From positions 124,001-188,000 of the forward strand of contig JAJRCF010000001.1 of assembly GCA_028679075.1 (NCBI GenBank): a DNA stretch of 64,000 nucleotides. Reading direction: 5' to 3'. The notes beneath the pieces are model-generated. The model was given only the letters and a program-made list of their open reading frames with translations. It ran no database searches and was not told the DNA's origin. The position numbers and the translations under genes are program-made. Origin of the DNA: Methanoregula sp. Its GTDB lineage: Archaea; Halobacteriota; Methanomicrobia; Methanomicrobiales; Methanospirillaceae. Shown piece after piece: positions 27,881-36,904 of the stretch (positions are counted from its first letter, which is position 1; every line of letters begins with the position of its first letter).

Positions 27881-28870
27881 CCGCGTCAGCGGCATGCAGA
27901 ACGGTTTTTCCCGGGCAAGGACATATTCCCACTCTGCCTTGCAGCTGCAGGGGGTATCCAGCAGTGCCCCGATGAGGTCGCGGTCGCAATTGAGTGAGTA
28001 GTCACGGATACCGCTGACGAGATCGTAGTCGCACTTCCCGCAGTTGTGCGGTCCGCGTTTCTGGCCGCCGCCAAGCGGGTCGCAGGTCATGTGGACGGGT
28101 GAATTCTTAAGAAGTGTCAGGACCGTCCAGAGATAGGGCGGCCGGTACGCACCGCGTTTCCAGTAGAATTCCAGTTCCGTATTCCGCTGGACCGTGCAGG
28201 GGTTCATGGAGATCATCTCTGCATGGGGGACCACGTCCCGGATCGTGGTCTCCATATCCTTTGCTGCTTCACGCTCCGTTAAGAAGAGCGGCTTTAAGAG
28301 AAGATATGCCTTCACGCCAGCGCCGGCAACGTGGGCGGTTTTTACCGCAGTCGTAAAATCGGAAAACCGAAACCCCTTGTTGATGCATTTTTCCCGGATC
28401 GCATCGCTGCTCGTCTCAAGACCGATTGCACAGTACAGGGGAGTCTTCCAGCTCCCGTCATCAATGCCCTCAATGAATGTCCTGAATATATCTTCCCTGA
28501 CAAACTCCGGCCGGGTCTCTGCAATGACGAGCTTGCCGCGGAATGCCCCGGCAACATCGGCAAGAAACGCCGGGGGGACTTCAGCAGGGTCAAAAAAACT
28601 GCCTGAGGTAAAGATCTTCACCATACGGTATTCTTCAGGTTTATTTTCCCGGGCAACCCAGGCCAGCTGGGCCCGCAGATGGGAGAGGAGTGCATCGCAG
28701 CTCTGTTCACCGTACCGCTCGTGCCGGTAGCTGCACATCCGGCACTTCGACCAGCTGCAGCCGCCGCTTTTGAAGATAATGGTGAGGCAATCGAGCAGTT
28801 CGTTGCCGTACCGCTCTTTTCCCCGCCAGCAGGCAAGCGGTTTTTCAGGTATTTCAGAAATCATTAACAT
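27878..28870 (-). CDS. Archaeosine biosynthesis radical SAM protein RaSEA-like
   Basis: 330 residues from the ATG at 28870; ATG 28864 is also possible, and the frame upstream to 29044 overlaps the divergent gene. Radical SAM motif CSWSKCRMC (CX4CX2C) near residue 35, followed by a core with FTSGSFFDPAEVP, ETRPEFV and GLETSSDAIREKCINKG. C-terminal Cys-rich stretch (HNCGKCDYD, CSCK). This pattern fits the archaeal TIGR01210 family, the partner of ArcS that turns preQ0-lysine-tRNA into archaeosine at tRNA position 15. Divergent from the surface-protein gene with 22 bp between starts. Confidence 0.85.
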   Translation of the reverse strand: MLMISEIPEKPLACWRGKERYGNELLDCLTIIFKSGGCSWSKCRMCSYRHERYGEQSCDALLSHLRAQLAWVARENKPEEYRMVKIFTSGSFFDPAEVPPAFLADVAGAFRGKLVIAETRPEFVREDIFRTFIEGIDDGSWKTPLYCAIGLETSSDAIREKCINKGFRFSDFTTAVKTAHVAGAGVKAYLLLKPLFLTEREAAKDMETTIRDVVPHAEMISMNPCTVQRNTELEFYWKRGAYRPPYLWTVLTLLKNSPVHMTCDPLGGGQKRGPHNCGKCDYDLVSGIRDYSLNCDRDLIGALLDTPCSCKAEWEYVLAREKPFCMPLTR

Positions 28871-28892
28871 CCTATTAGTTGATCTGATATAG

Positions 28893-29990
28893 ATGAAAAA
28901 GATCGTCCTGCTGATGATAGGACTTCTCTTTCTGTCGGGCACGGTATCGGCGTATAAGGTATATATTAATGCGCCGGATTCCCTTGCTGTCGGAAAACCA
29001 CTCGTCGTAACCGGTACAACAACAATCGGTGTCGGGACCACCATTGATGTCGTGCTGTATCACCAGATGACAACAACGTCCCAGGTAAAACGGTTGCCCG
29101 TCACCGTCCAGTCAGACACAACCTTCAAGGCTATTTTTGATACCACCGGCCTGAAACCGGGGGTCTACAAGGTCGAGGTCCCCTCGCCAGGCAGCGGCGA
29201 TTCCATCTCAATGCGGCTCGTTACCCTGTATGACCGGTCTGACGAGATCTCCATGACCTACCCGCTCAACCAGTCCTTTACCGGTAAGATCTATATCGCC
29301 GGGGAGATCAGGGGACTCGAGGATTCCGGCGTCCAGATCGAAGTGATCGATCCCTATGGCCTCGTAGTATTCGGCCCGCAGTACATCAATACCGACAATA
29401 ACGCACACTTTGCTGCTGAAATACCGATCGCGTTGCCCGGTACCTACGAGGTCAGTTTCATTGACTCAAAAGGGTACATCGGGTCACGGACCGTCACGAC
29501 CCTCACCGAGGGCGGGGCTGCCCCGGCATATACTCCGGCAACAACCAGTTCAGCAGTTCTGGTTGTGCGCTCAGCGCAATCGCGCTCGTCACGCGATTCA
29601 CCGGCATATTTCATCGTCAGCACCGGCACCGGGCCGGTCACGCTGTATACCTCGGAATCCCTTGACTGGGTGATCGAATATATCGACGATCGCGGTGTCC
29701 TTCACATGGTGAACGACCGGGGAAACCGGACCGCGGAAAAGGTATTATTCCAGGGCAATGGCAAGACCATCTATGTCAAAATCTATCCCTATATGTATGC
29801 TGTGGCTGACAACGTGATCCTGTATGGCGAGAATGTCAATTCCGTTGCGATCAGCCCGACCGTGCCTGCCCCCTTCGAGGCCGCAAAACCTGAAGCAACA
29901 ACTGCCCGGGCAGCACCGCTTACATCGGCAATCCCGGTCCTTTCCGCAGCACTGGCCGCGGTTGTTCTCTCCCTGAAAAAGGCAGACTAA
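28893..29990 (+). CDS. Secreted, C-terminally anchored surface protein
   Basis: 365 residues. Signal peptide 1-20 (MKKIVLLMIGLLFLSGTVSA). About 20-110 and 115-205 look like two Ig-like beta domains (VGKPLVVTGTT, GKIYIAGEI), then a Thr/Ala-rich linker, a third beta domain (about 225-325) and a C-terminal hydrophobic helix (about 343-361) ending LKKAD, a typical stop-transfer anchor. Similar Ig-like exported proteins are common in Methanomicrobiales S-layers. Specific function unknown. Confidence 0.75.
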   Translation: MKKIVLLMIGLLFLSGTVSAYKVYINAPDSLAVGKPLVVTGTTTIGVGTTIDVVLYHQMTTTSQVKRLPVTVQSDTTFKAIFDTTGLKPGVYKVEVPSPGSGDSISMRLVTLYDRSDEISMTYPLNQSFTGKIYIAGEIRGLEDSGVQIEVIDPYGLVVFGPQYINTDNNAHFAAEIPIALPGTYEVSFIDSKGYIGSRTVTTLTEGGAAPAYTPATTSSAVLVVRSAQSRSSRDSPAYFIVSTGTGPVTLYTSESLDWVIEYIDDRGVLHMVNDRGNRTAEKVLFQGNGKTIYVKIYPYMYAVADNVILYGENVNSVAISPTVPAPFEAAKPEATTARAAPLTSAIPVLSAALAAVVLSLKKAD

Positions 29991-30061
29991 AATTCCTGCC
30001 GGTATCCGGTCCCCCCCTTTTTCCGGTTGGCCCCGGGATCCATACGATAGAAGAAGCCTTT

Positions 30062-30068
30062 TTTATAT
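30062..30068 (+). promoter_or_regulatory. TATA box of tRNA-Ser
   Basis: TTTTTTATATCC lies 25-31 bp before the mature tRNA 5' end, preceded by a purine-rich GAAGAAGCC that could be the BRE. Confidence 0.55.
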
Positions 30069-30092
30069 CCCGGAACCAACATATGGAGCACT

Positions 30093-30177
30093 GCCGGGGT
30101 AGTCTAGTCCGGGAAGGCGGTAGCCTTGAAAGCTACTGGTGCCCTGCACCTCAAGAGTTCAAATCTCTTCCCCGGCG
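30093..30177 (+). tRNA. tRNA-Ser (UGA anticodon)
   Basis: 85 nt. The acceptor stem GCCGGGG pairs with CCCCGGC at 30170-30176, with G as discriminator. The anticodon arm GTAGC-CTTGAAA-GCTAC gives anticodon TGA. A long variable arm (about GGTGCCCTGCACC) confirms the class II serine type. T arm contains GTTCAAATC. No CCA is encoded. No intron. Confidence 0.95.
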
Positions 30178-30336
30178 TTTCGCACGTTTTTTGTCGGGCA
30201 GCGTACCTGCCCGCATTTGTGAATTTCTGAACAGGTTTTCCCTCTATCGACCTCCCGATCACGGCGGTATCGATATCATTGTTTTTATGTGGTTGGAACG
30301 CCCATATGAGCTGTCAGGTAAGAGAGAGGATCATCA

Positions 30337-30561
30337 ATGTGTGTTGCAGTTCCCGCGGAAGTCATTGAAATAAAAGAGGGAAACATCGGTCTCGTGGACT
30401 ATGGCGATCTCCGGCAGGAAGTCCGGCTCGATCTCGTTGACGTAAAGGTCGGGGAGTTCGTGCTCGTCCATGTCGGGTTTGCCATCCAGCGGCTTTCCCG
30501 CGAAGAGGGACTGGAGACCCGGGAAGTCTTCAAACAGGTCTACGCGGCACTGGAGAATTGA
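30337..30561 (+). CDS. hypC: NiFe hydrogenase maturation chaperone HypC
   Basis: 74 residues. MCVAVPAEVIEI has the essential Cys2 that holds the Fe(CN)2CO unit with HypD and later contacts the hydrogenase large subunit. GDLRQEVRLDLV and GEFVLVHVGFAIQRL are family hallmarks. AGGTAAGAGAGAGG precedes the ATG. Stop and hypA start share one base. Confidence 0.95.
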   Translation: MCVAVPAEVIEIKEGNIGLVDYGDLRQEVRLDLVDVKVGEFVLVHVGFAIQRLSREEGLETREVFKQVYAALEN

Positions 30562-30899
30562 TGCACGAGTATTCGATCGCGTATGACCTGTATGCAACAG
30601 CACGTACGGCAGCGCACGAACACAAGGCAACAAAAGTAAAAAAGATCAATGTCGACATCGGCAAAATGGCGATGGTGAACCCGGAACAGGTCGTGTACCT
30701 GTTCGACACGATCAAGGAAGACGATCCCCTTTTTTTGCAGGCAGTGCTGGAATGCCACGAAGTCCAGCCTGAGACACGATGTCCCTGCGGGTATTCCGGC
30801 AGCGAGATCTATGTCTGCCCGAAGTGCGGGGCACTGCCGGAACTGGTGAAGGGCAGGGAAATTGTTGTCACGAACGTAGAAATCGAGGTGGATGACTGA
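30561..30899 (+). CDS. hypA: Hydrogenase nickel insertion protein HypA
   Basis: 112 residues from the ATG at 30561, chosen over a TTG one codon earlier because HypA needs Met-His at its N terminus to bind nickel (MHEYSIA). The zinc loop has two CxxC-type pairs: CPCGYSG and CPKCG. It delivers nickel to the hydrogenase large subunit together with HypB, which is not in this window. Overlaps hypC by one base and is one base from hypE. Confidence 0.95.
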   Translation: MHEYSIAYDLYATARTAAHEHKATKVKKINVDIGKMAMVNPEQVVYLFDTIKEDDPLFLQAVLECHEVQPETRCPCGYSGSEIYVCPKCGALPELVKGREIVVTNVEIEVDD

Positions 30900-30900
30900 T

Positions 30901-31896
30901 ATGAAAGTCAACATGATGCACGGCGCCGGCGGCGAAGTGATGGGCGAGCTGCTCCAGACGCTCACAAAATTCACGCACAATAATGCCGGAGGGATCGGAC
31001 TTGAGGCCATGGATGACGGGGCCGTCATCCCGTTCGGGGGGGAAAACCTCGTCTTCACCACCGATTCCCACGTTGTCCGTCCCATCTTCTTCCCGGGCGG
31101 GGACATCGGCCGGATCTCGGTCTGCGGGACCGTCAACGACCTTGCCATGATGGGGGGTCGTCCCATCGCACTCTCCTGCGGCATGATCATTGAAGAGGGA
31201 TTCGATGTCGGGGACCTTGCACGGATCGTTGCCTCCATGGACGAGGCACTGGGCGAGGCCGGGGCGAACCTTGTCACGGGAGATACCAAGGTCATGGAGC
31301 GAGGTGCGCTCGACGGGATCGCGATCAATACCGCAGGGATCGGCATTGCGAAGAAAGTGGTCCGGGACAACGGGCTTGTCCCCGGCGATGTGATCATCGT
31401 CTCGGGAACGCTGGGCGATCACGGCCTTGCGATCATGGCCCACCGGGAAGGGTTCGACCTGGGAGAACAGATCCTCTCGGACGTGGCACCGCTCTCGAAG
31501 ATGATGGAAAAAGTCCTTGACGCTGGCACCATCCATGCGATGAAAGACCCGACACGCGGCGGGTTCGCAAGCGCGATCAACGAGATGGCACGGAAGGGCG
31601 GTGTCTGTGTGCGTATTAAGGAAGAGCAGGTCCCCATAAGGAAGAGCGTGAAGAGCGCTGCCGCAATGCTCGGTATCGACCCACTCGAAGTGGCAAACGA
31701 GGGAAAAGTGGTCATGGGCGTCCCGGCAGCGGATGCAGAAGCGATCCTTGCTGCCCTCCGGTCGCACAAGTACGGGAAAGATGCGACCATTGTCGGTACC
31801 GTCACAAAAGGGGCGCACGTGATCATGGAGACCGCAATCGGTGGCGAACGCTTTATCGAACCCCCGATGGGCGACCCGGTCCCCCGGGTCTGCTGA
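30901..31896 (+). CDS. hypE: Hydrogenase maturation protein HypE
   Basis: 331 residues from the ATG at 30901; an in-frame ATG at 30892 inside hypA is possible. PurM-like ATP-binding fold: MMHGAGGEVMGELL, GGDIGRISVCGTVNDLAMMG, GDTKVMERG and DPTRGGFASAINEMA. It ends in PRVC, whose last Cys carries the thiocarboxamide that becomes cyanide on the NiFe site. HypF and HypD partners are not in this window. Last gene of hypC-hypA-hypE. Confidence 0.96.
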   Translation: MKVNMMHGAGGEVMGELLQTLTKFTHNNAGGIGLEAMDDGAVIPFGGENLVFTTDSHVVRPIFFPGGDIGRISVCGTVNDLAMMGGRPIALSCGMIIEEGFDVGDLARIVASMDEALGEAGANLVTGDTKVMERGALDGIAINTAGIGIAKKVVRDNGLVPGDVIIVSGTLGDHGLAIMAHREGFDLGEQILSDVAPLSKMMEKVLDAGTIHAMKDPTRGGFASAINEMARKGGVCVRIKEEQVPIRKSVKSAAAMLGIDPLEVANEGKVVMGVPAADAEAILAALRSHKYGKDATIVGTVTKGAHVIMETAIGGERFIEPPMGDPVPRVC

Positions 31897-31916
31897 TTAT
31901 CTGAAAATAACAGCAA

Positions 31917-31934
31917 ATTTTTTTTATTCTTTTT
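31917..31934 (+). terminator. T-rich terminator after hypE
   Basis: TTTTTTTTATTCTTTTTC about 20 bp past the hypE stop, between convergent genes. Confidence 0.4.
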
Positions 31935-31969
31935 CGGATGAGACAGTCTTCCGCTTTTATCCGGGAGCA

Positions 31970-33334
31970 TCAGGTCTTTTTTGGATCCGTCTCACCGTGC
32001 TCGGAAACGGAGCGGAAATGTTCCCGCGGGATACCGATGACAAAACGGGCTCCCTGGCCGGGCGTCCCGGTCTCCCGGATCATAAGATTCGTTATTGCCA
32101 GGATCTCCCGCGAGAGGAAGAGGCCAAAACCGGTATTCTTGTAATATTCCCGCCGGAAGATCTTCTCTTTCTCTGCCTCGGGGATGCCGACCCCGTTGTC
32201 TTCGATTATGATATCGAGGCTGTCTGCCCGTTCAACCGTCCTGATGGAGATCTCAGTCACGTGTTCCCCGTGGCGGATGGAATTTTCGATCAGGTTGTAG
32301 AACACCTTCTCGAGCAGGGGGTCGGCATAGATCTCGTAGGGCGGGATATTTGCACGGATAAAGATTGCACGGGAATCGATGCTCGCCGTTGCGAGGGACA
32401 CCGTCTCTGCGATATTATGCCAGAAGGGGGAATTCACCCCGATGTTCTGGTAGTCACGGGTAAACAGGATCTGGTTCCGGATCGCCTTTGCTGCCGTCTC
32501 CTCTTTTACCAGGTATTTCATCAGGTTGGGGTCCTTTGTGTCCTGTTTCGAGATCTCGAGAAAACCGAGAAGGGCCGTCAGCTGGTTGAGGATATCATGC
32601 CGCGTCACATTGTTGAGCAGGTTCAGTTTCTTGTTTGCCTGCGTAAGGGCTTCCTGGGCCAGCTTGTTATCCGTGATATCAACGACAGTACAGATGACAC
32701 CGGGTTCACCGGTCTCCGCGGCTGAAACAAGGGCCCACCGCATGCTCCCGTCCCATGCCCGGAACCTGACCTCGATATCGCCGACTCTCCGCAGGTCCCG
32801 CACTTTATTGATGAAGTTCTCCCGCTCCTCCCGGTCCGGTATGAGATCCGGCAGGGATTTTGTCATCAGGTCATCGCATTCGTACCGGATCATGTGGGCA
32901 AATTTCCGGTTCGCATCCCGGATCCTGAATGTCTTCCGGTCATAACTGAAGACACCGGCCTGCGAGTTGTAGTACGCACCGCAGCTCTTCTCACCCTCCT
33001 TGCGATAGACCTGGGAATAGGTGGAGATGAGGACTCCCAGCGAGACAAAGATATAGAACCAGACCGTGGCAAGCGTGTAGGTCTTGATATCCGGTATCCC
33101 GATGAGAACGACAAGGAGAAGGTACAGCCAGCCGACAGCAACGGTACCGTATATGCTCAGGTTCGGGCGGGCGAAGGCGATCAGGATGAGCGGGATGAGA
33201 TAAAAGTACGGGAAGACATCATAGATTCCCCGGCTCAGGCTGGCATAGGTGATGACCACAGCGGCAAGGATGCTTGCGATGATGCAGACATCGAAAAGCA
33301 TCTGCCTTTTCCGGGTCATCGGCCGCATTGTCAT
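31970..33334 (-). CDS. Membrane PAS sensor histidine kinase
   Basis: 454 residues. Four hydrophobic helices in residues 13-110, then a PAS domain (about 120-230, ending VVDITDNKLAQEAL), a dimerisation helix with the phosphoacceptor box VTRHDILNQL, and an HATPase_c domain with N box NLIENSIRHG, G1 DNGVGIP, and GFGLFLSREI. This H-box style is common in methanogen kinases. No response regulator is adjacent, so its partner is elsewhere. The start at 33334 could also be M6. Signal unknown. Confidence 0.88.
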   Translation of the reverse strand: MTMRPMTRKRQMLFDVCIIASILAAVVITYASLSRGIYDVFPYFYLIPLILIAFARPNLSIYGTVAVGWLYLLLVVLIGIPDIKTYTLATVWFYIFVSLGVLISTYSQVYRKEGEKSCGAYYNSQAGVFSYDRKTFRIRDANRKFAHMIRYECDDLMTKSLPDLIPDREERENFINKVRDLRRVGDIEVRFRAWDGSMRWALVSAAETGEPGVICTVVDITDNKLAQEALTQANKKLNLLNNVTRHDILNQLTALLGFLEISKQDTKDPNLMKYLVKEETAAKAIRNQILFTRDYQNIGVNSPFWHNIAETVSLATASIDSRAIFIRANIPPYEIYADPLLEKVFYNLIENSIRHGEHVTEISIRTVERADSLDIIIEDNGVGIPEAEKEKIFRREYYKNTGFGLFLSREILAITNLMIRETGTPGQGARFVIGIPREHFRSVSEHGETDPKKT

Positions 33335-33435
33335 GGTTTTTCTCTAAAAAATTCTCCCGGGAATCGTGGATTATAGCAGAAGTAGGGATCCATGATATTT
33401 AATCATTGTCCGCTAAAAAAAGAGTTAAAACAGGA

Positions 33436-34002
33436 TTATTCGGGTTCTTTTGCAATAAATCCCATCAAAAGGTCGAGTGCGGCAAGTTCCTTTTTGCCCC
33501 CGCATTTCCTGATGACACCGGTATGGTAGTCGATCAGTTCCTTTAATTTTTTGTCACGGGTCCGCTGGTACCGGGTCGCATGCACAGTGGCATCGATGAT
33601 ATTGCCAAAGCCCCGGTTGACCGGACAGATAACCGCGTCTTCGATGATCTCTTTTTTCAGCGTAAGGGAGACCACGAGCGCTTCCGGTGTCGTGCGCTCG
33701 ATCGTTGTGGTGAACGCGGCCCATGCATCTGCCCCGGCCAGGCGTTGCATGGTGATGCCGCTGACCGGTTCGTTGACGAACATCTCCTTGGGGAGGTCCT
33801 CAAATGCCGTCTTCACGTACAGGACCGGGTCATGGATGATATTTGCAACAAGCCACCCGTCCCTCCGGATGTTTTCTGCGGTATGGCTCCCGGCAAAGAG
33901 CACCATTGTCAGCTTTCCCTCGCGGAGATGGATCCCCATCGGCGCCGCGTTGAACAATGTGGTCGCAATGACCTCGTTGATCCCGCCTTTCAGAAGTCCC
34001 AT
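33436..34002 (-). CDS. DUF447 family protein (FMN-binding split-barrel-like)
   Basis: 188 residues from ATG 34002 (MGLLKGGINEV), with AAGGATGG just upstream; ATG 34008 is possible and the open frame to 34086 is not convincing. GINEVIATTLFNAAPMGIHL and FVNEPVSGITMQRLAGADAWAAF match DUF447, a split-barrel flavin-reductase-like fold. From memory, DUF447 and CitG-like genes recur in the tetrahydromethanopterin-linked C1 gene sets of methanogens and methylotrophs; function unproven. Overlaps the CitG-like gene by 13 bp, third in the operon. Confidence 0.8.
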   Translation of the reverse strand: MGLLKGGINEVIATTLFNAAPMGIHLREGKLTMVLFAGSHTAENIRRDGWLVANIIHDPVLYVKTAFEDLPKEMFVNEPVSGITMQRLAGADAWAAFTTTIERTTPEALVVSLTLKKEIIEDAVICPVNRGFGNIIDATVHATRYQRTRDKKLKELIDYHTGVIRKCGGKKELAALDLLMGFIAKEPE

Positions 34003-34796
34003 GACCATCCTTCCCCGAGGGCAATATAGAGTGACGCAATGAGGATATCGGCAGTGGATCCAGGATTGATATCCCGCCGTATGCACTCCGCATCAAGGTC
34101 CTCTGCCGACCTCCTGCCCTCCAGCACGTCCCGGGCCGCCATCATCGTCTCCCGTGCAACATCGCTCCCGTGCTTTTTTATGATGAGCGTGTCTGGTTCG
34201 GTTGCAAGGAGCGAAAGAAACGTCCGTACAATGGAATCCCTGCCCGGCCCGTTCTCCAGGAGCAGGTCGGCACCCCGCCGGGTCAGGGGAAAGCCCGTCA
34301 CCCATTCGCGGGCAACCATATCGTTCGTCGCGGAGTGCTGCATCACGTCTAAGAGGGACATGTCACGCTCGCGGATGAGCGTGAGCGTGTGGGGGTCGTT
34401 GACATCGAGCTCGTCCGTTGCATTCATCCTTACGGCGGTCATCGCAAAGGCCTTGTAAAACGCAACGGCATCGGATGAGTCCGTCTTTGAAATTGCAGCA
34501 AGGGCACCCGCAATATCCTTCCCGTACACCAGCGGGATGAGCAGGATGAATGCACCGAAGTGCGTGTTCCCCCCGGCATGGCAGTTGGTGTCGCGGACCG
34601 CGTGCTTGATGATCTCGCCAATCCTCCCCTGCCCCCGCTCCGCCTCTTCGAGCGCCGGGCGGGCAAAGATGGTGGATGCAAGGAAATGCTCCAGCCTCGT
34701 CTCCGGGTAGTCATGGCAGCGGTCCACGTTTCCCGGTTTGGGATAGGCCGAGACCTCGAGCATCATGGCGAGTTGCGCACGTTCAACTGCGTTCAT
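33990..34796 (-). CDS. CitG-like triphosphoribosyl-dephospho-CoA synthase family protein
   Basis: 268 residues from ATG 34796 (MNAVERAQLAMMLEVSAYPKPGNVDR); ATG 34811 would add five residues. ASAYPKPGNVDR and NTHFGAFILLIPL are hallmarks of the CitG/MdcB fold, which in bacteria builds the citrate-lyase prosthetic group from ATP and dephospho-CoA. Methanogens have no citrate lyase, so a different ribosyl or nucleotide transfer is likely, perhaps in C1-carrier biosynthesis (inference). Overlaps both neighbours by 13-14 bp, indicating tight coupling. Confidence 0.8.
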   Translation of the reverse strand: MNAVERAQLAMMLEVSAYPKPGNVDRCHDYPETRLEHFLASTIFARPALEEAERGQGRIGEIIKHAVRDTNCHAGGNTHFGAFILLIPLVYGKDIAGALAAISKTDSSDAVAFYKAFAMTAVRMNATDELDVNDPHTLTLIRERDMSLLDVMQHSATNDMVAREWVTGFPLTRRGADLLLENGPGRDSIVRTFLSLLATEPDTLIIKKHGSDVARETMMAARDVLEGRRSAEDLDAECIRRDINPGSTADILIASLYIALGEGWSWDF

Positions 34797-35979
34797 CCGG
34801 AGGCACGTCATGGAATATACGACCCATTATGGTATCAGAGAGATCGCGTTTCTGCCGCATATACTCTTTCTTTGAGAGGCCCGCCTGTTTTAAGGTCATG
34901 TCCCGGAACATGCAGGGAGACGAGGTCTTGCAGCACCAGGCAAGGCTGCCAAAACAGGTCTGGCTCCCGGTATCAAGGGGAGTGCCTTTCACCCCGCCCA
35001 GTTTCATCTCAATATAATCATCGCGGGGCAGGTCGATTCTCGACAGCGTCGGGATGAGCGGGCACTCCTTCACCGGCATGCAGCAGAATGTAAGTGCCCG
35101 GATATCGCCGCCCCGGCAGAGCTGCTTGGGAGAGTTATACCACCCTTCCTCGTCCGCATAGCGCGTGATCGCGGCATCGAGCCCCGCAAGCGTCCTCTCA
35201 TCGGACTGCCGGGCAAGCGAGACGATGTCCGCCCCGTGGGAGAGCATGTCCCGCATCCGGTCGAAGGTGTTGATCGAGTTGTTGGCGATGATCATCAGCG
35301 GGCAGCTGTTCCGGATCTGCCGGAGTTTTGCCGTGCCGGAGTCCATGAGGTCCACATGGAGGATGTCTGCACCCGCATGCCAGAGCTTCTCCGCAAGGAC
35401 CCGGTCATCGTCCGCAACCCCGGACCGTATCTTCACCGAGACCGTGACGCCCTCCGCTTTCAGCGCCCGGACAACAGCGACGAGTTTGTCCGTGTGCTTC
35501 AGGTAGTATTCCCCGGCGCCTGCTTCGACCATGGCAGGCTGCCGGCAGTGCGCATCGATCTCGTACACAACAGCAGTCCCGAGTGCCTGCGCAACCGCCC
35601 GGAATGCATCCGGCGAACTCCCGCGGAGATTGACACCAAGGATCACGCTGCTGTCTGCCATCTTCGCAACCTGCACCTTCAGCTCGGCCACCGGGTCATC
35701 AGCAATGAACTCCTTCCGGTCGCCATCCGCGGCAACGGCCTTTGCCGCCTCCATCGTGGGGCCGTCAATAGAATAGCCCCCGATGAACCCGAGGCCGATA
35801 TGGTCAGCCCGCTCAAGCAGGTAGGCCGCATCAACAATGCCGGCCATGGACGCAATCGCTACCGGCGTCCTGACCACACGGTCATTGATGAGCAGCCCGA
35901 AGCGATCGAATGCATCCATCATAGATTCATATTCGTTGAATATGCCGGGACAAAGACCTTTCGGGTTGCTGATGGTCAT
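34783..35979 (-). CDS. Dihydroorotate-dehydrogenase-like TIM barrel with Cys-rich C terminus (methanogenesis marker 9-like)
   Basis: 398 residues from ATG 35979 (MTISNPKGLCPGIF). Residues about 30-280 form a DUS/DHODH-like barrel (TPVAIASMAGIVD, VSVKIRSGV, GADILHVDLMDSG, IIANNSI). The C-terminal about 110 residues have many cysteines: LCRGGDIRALTFCCMPVKEC, TCFGSLAWCCKTSSPCMFRD, fitting a metal or Fe-S site. From memory this tail is the signature of methanogenesis marker protein 9, found only in methanogens. Heads the operon with the CitG-like and DUF447 genes. Its leader holds a perfect 9-bp hairpin at 35996-36018. Confidence 0.75.
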   Translation of the reverse strand: MTISNPKGLCPGIFNEYESMMDAFDRFGLLINDRVVRTPVAIASMAGIVDAAYLLERADHIGLGFIGGYSIDGPTMEAAKAVAADGDRKEFIADDPVAELKVQVAKMADSSVILGVNLRGSSPDAFRAVAQALGTAVVYEIDAHCRQPAMVEAGAGEYYLKHTDKLVAVVRALKAEGVTVSVKIRSGVADDDRVLAEKLWHAGADILHVDLMDSGTAKLRQIRNSCPLMIIANNSINTFDRMRDMLSHGADIVSLARQSDERTLAGLDAAITRYADEEGWYNSPKQLCRGGDIRALTFCCMPVKECPLIPTLSRIDLPRDDYIEMKLGGVKGTPLDTGSQTCFGSLAWCCKTSSPCMFRDMTLKQAGLSKKEYMRQKRDLSDTIMGRIFHDVPPDERS

Positions 35980-35995
35980 CAGACCCGAAGCAGGA

Positions 35996-36204
35996 GAAGA
36001 ATTGCAAAGCAATTCTTCGACCTGCTGAAGATCGAAGATTTCCTGCAGAAATTATCTCTTTCTCGACCTTCGAAGAACCCTGATGGACTCTTCTCGTCCT
36101 CACGGTCCTGATGAACCGTTCGGATTCTTATGATGGTCTCGGATTCATCATACCTGAAGGGTATTGTTTTTCAAACCCCTGAGTGCCTGACTGACACGTG
36201 CATC
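35996..36204. repeat. Hairpin-rich intergenic region upstream of the marker-9-like gene
   Basis: No gene seen. GAAGAATTG-CAAAG-CAATTCTTC (35996-36018) is a perfect 9-bp hairpin 16 bp before the start codon at 35979. Imperfect relatives follow: GAAGATTTCC..GCAGAAATTATC (36033-36057) and GAAGAACCC..GACTCTTC (36074-36096), then GGTCCTGATGAACC. They belong to the same size class as the hairpins at 14655, 44316, 44965 and 57409. They could form structure in the mRNA leader. Confidence 0.65.
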
Positions 36205-36657
36205 TCACATCTTCTCCAGCACGTACCCGCCTTTCGAGCGTGACAGCGCAATACCCGCCCGGGCATCGTCGATCGTGATCCCCTTGTTCTCCTTGAAATG
36301 TACAACAACGGTTGCCCAGGGAATCAGAAACGCCTCGCTCGGTTTTCCCGGCCCCTGCCGGAACTCCACGGCAAGGAACCCGATCCGCCCGGTCTTTGCA
36401 AGGAAGTCCGAGATCGCATCCACCTGGTGGACATTTTTCTTGTCGGAATGGAAGTGCTGCGAGAAGTAGAGTTTCTTGTCAATGATCGACTTGCACTCGA
36501 TCGAGAGGTAATACGAGGGGTTGAGCGAATCAACGAGCACGTCCACGTACTGGCTCGTGAACTTGTGCTGCTTGAGCCGGTACGCAAAACCCTGGATATG
36601 GTGGGCGACAAAAAAACGGTTCAGGCAGTGGACGATCTCCCGCTCGAAATCACTCAT
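36205..36657 (-). CDS. PD-(D/E)XK nuclease-fold protein, Holliday-resolvase-like
   Basis: 150 residues. It shows the PD-(D/E)XK order: an early Glu (FEREIVHCL), the Asp in QYVDVLVDS and the ECK of LSIECKSI. The domain is followed by VDAISDFLAKTGRIGFLAVEFR and a PWATV strand, as in archaeal Hjc-type and related endonucleases. No DNA-binding partner is adjacent. It may act in recombination or repair; substrate uncertain. Divergent from cfbA with about 250 bp between. Confidence 0.75.
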   Translation of the reverse strand: MSDFEREIVHCLNRFFVAHHIQGFAYRLKQHKFTSQYVDVLVDSLNPSYYLSIECKSIIDKKLYFSQHFHSDKKNVHQVDAISDFLAKTGRIGFLAVEFRQGPGKPSEAFLIPWATVVVHFKENKGITIDDARAGIALSRSKGGYVLEKM

Positions 36658-36904
36658 TTGTTACCGGTGCGATGGCGGAAGAATAAAACCATTGGGTCCG
36701 GGGTCTGAAAGTAAAACGATGACCCGCTCGAATGGAACGAGAGTCTCCACCCACGATCAAAACAAGAAAGTTATTACGATTACAGGTATATTTTCATACT
36801 AAGTGTTTTCTCATGCTGGTTTTTCGGCATACGGGAAATCAAACACACGTCGGGCGGATGTATTCAAAAAAACGCCCGGGCAACATCACATCGGAGTCAA
36901 ACAC

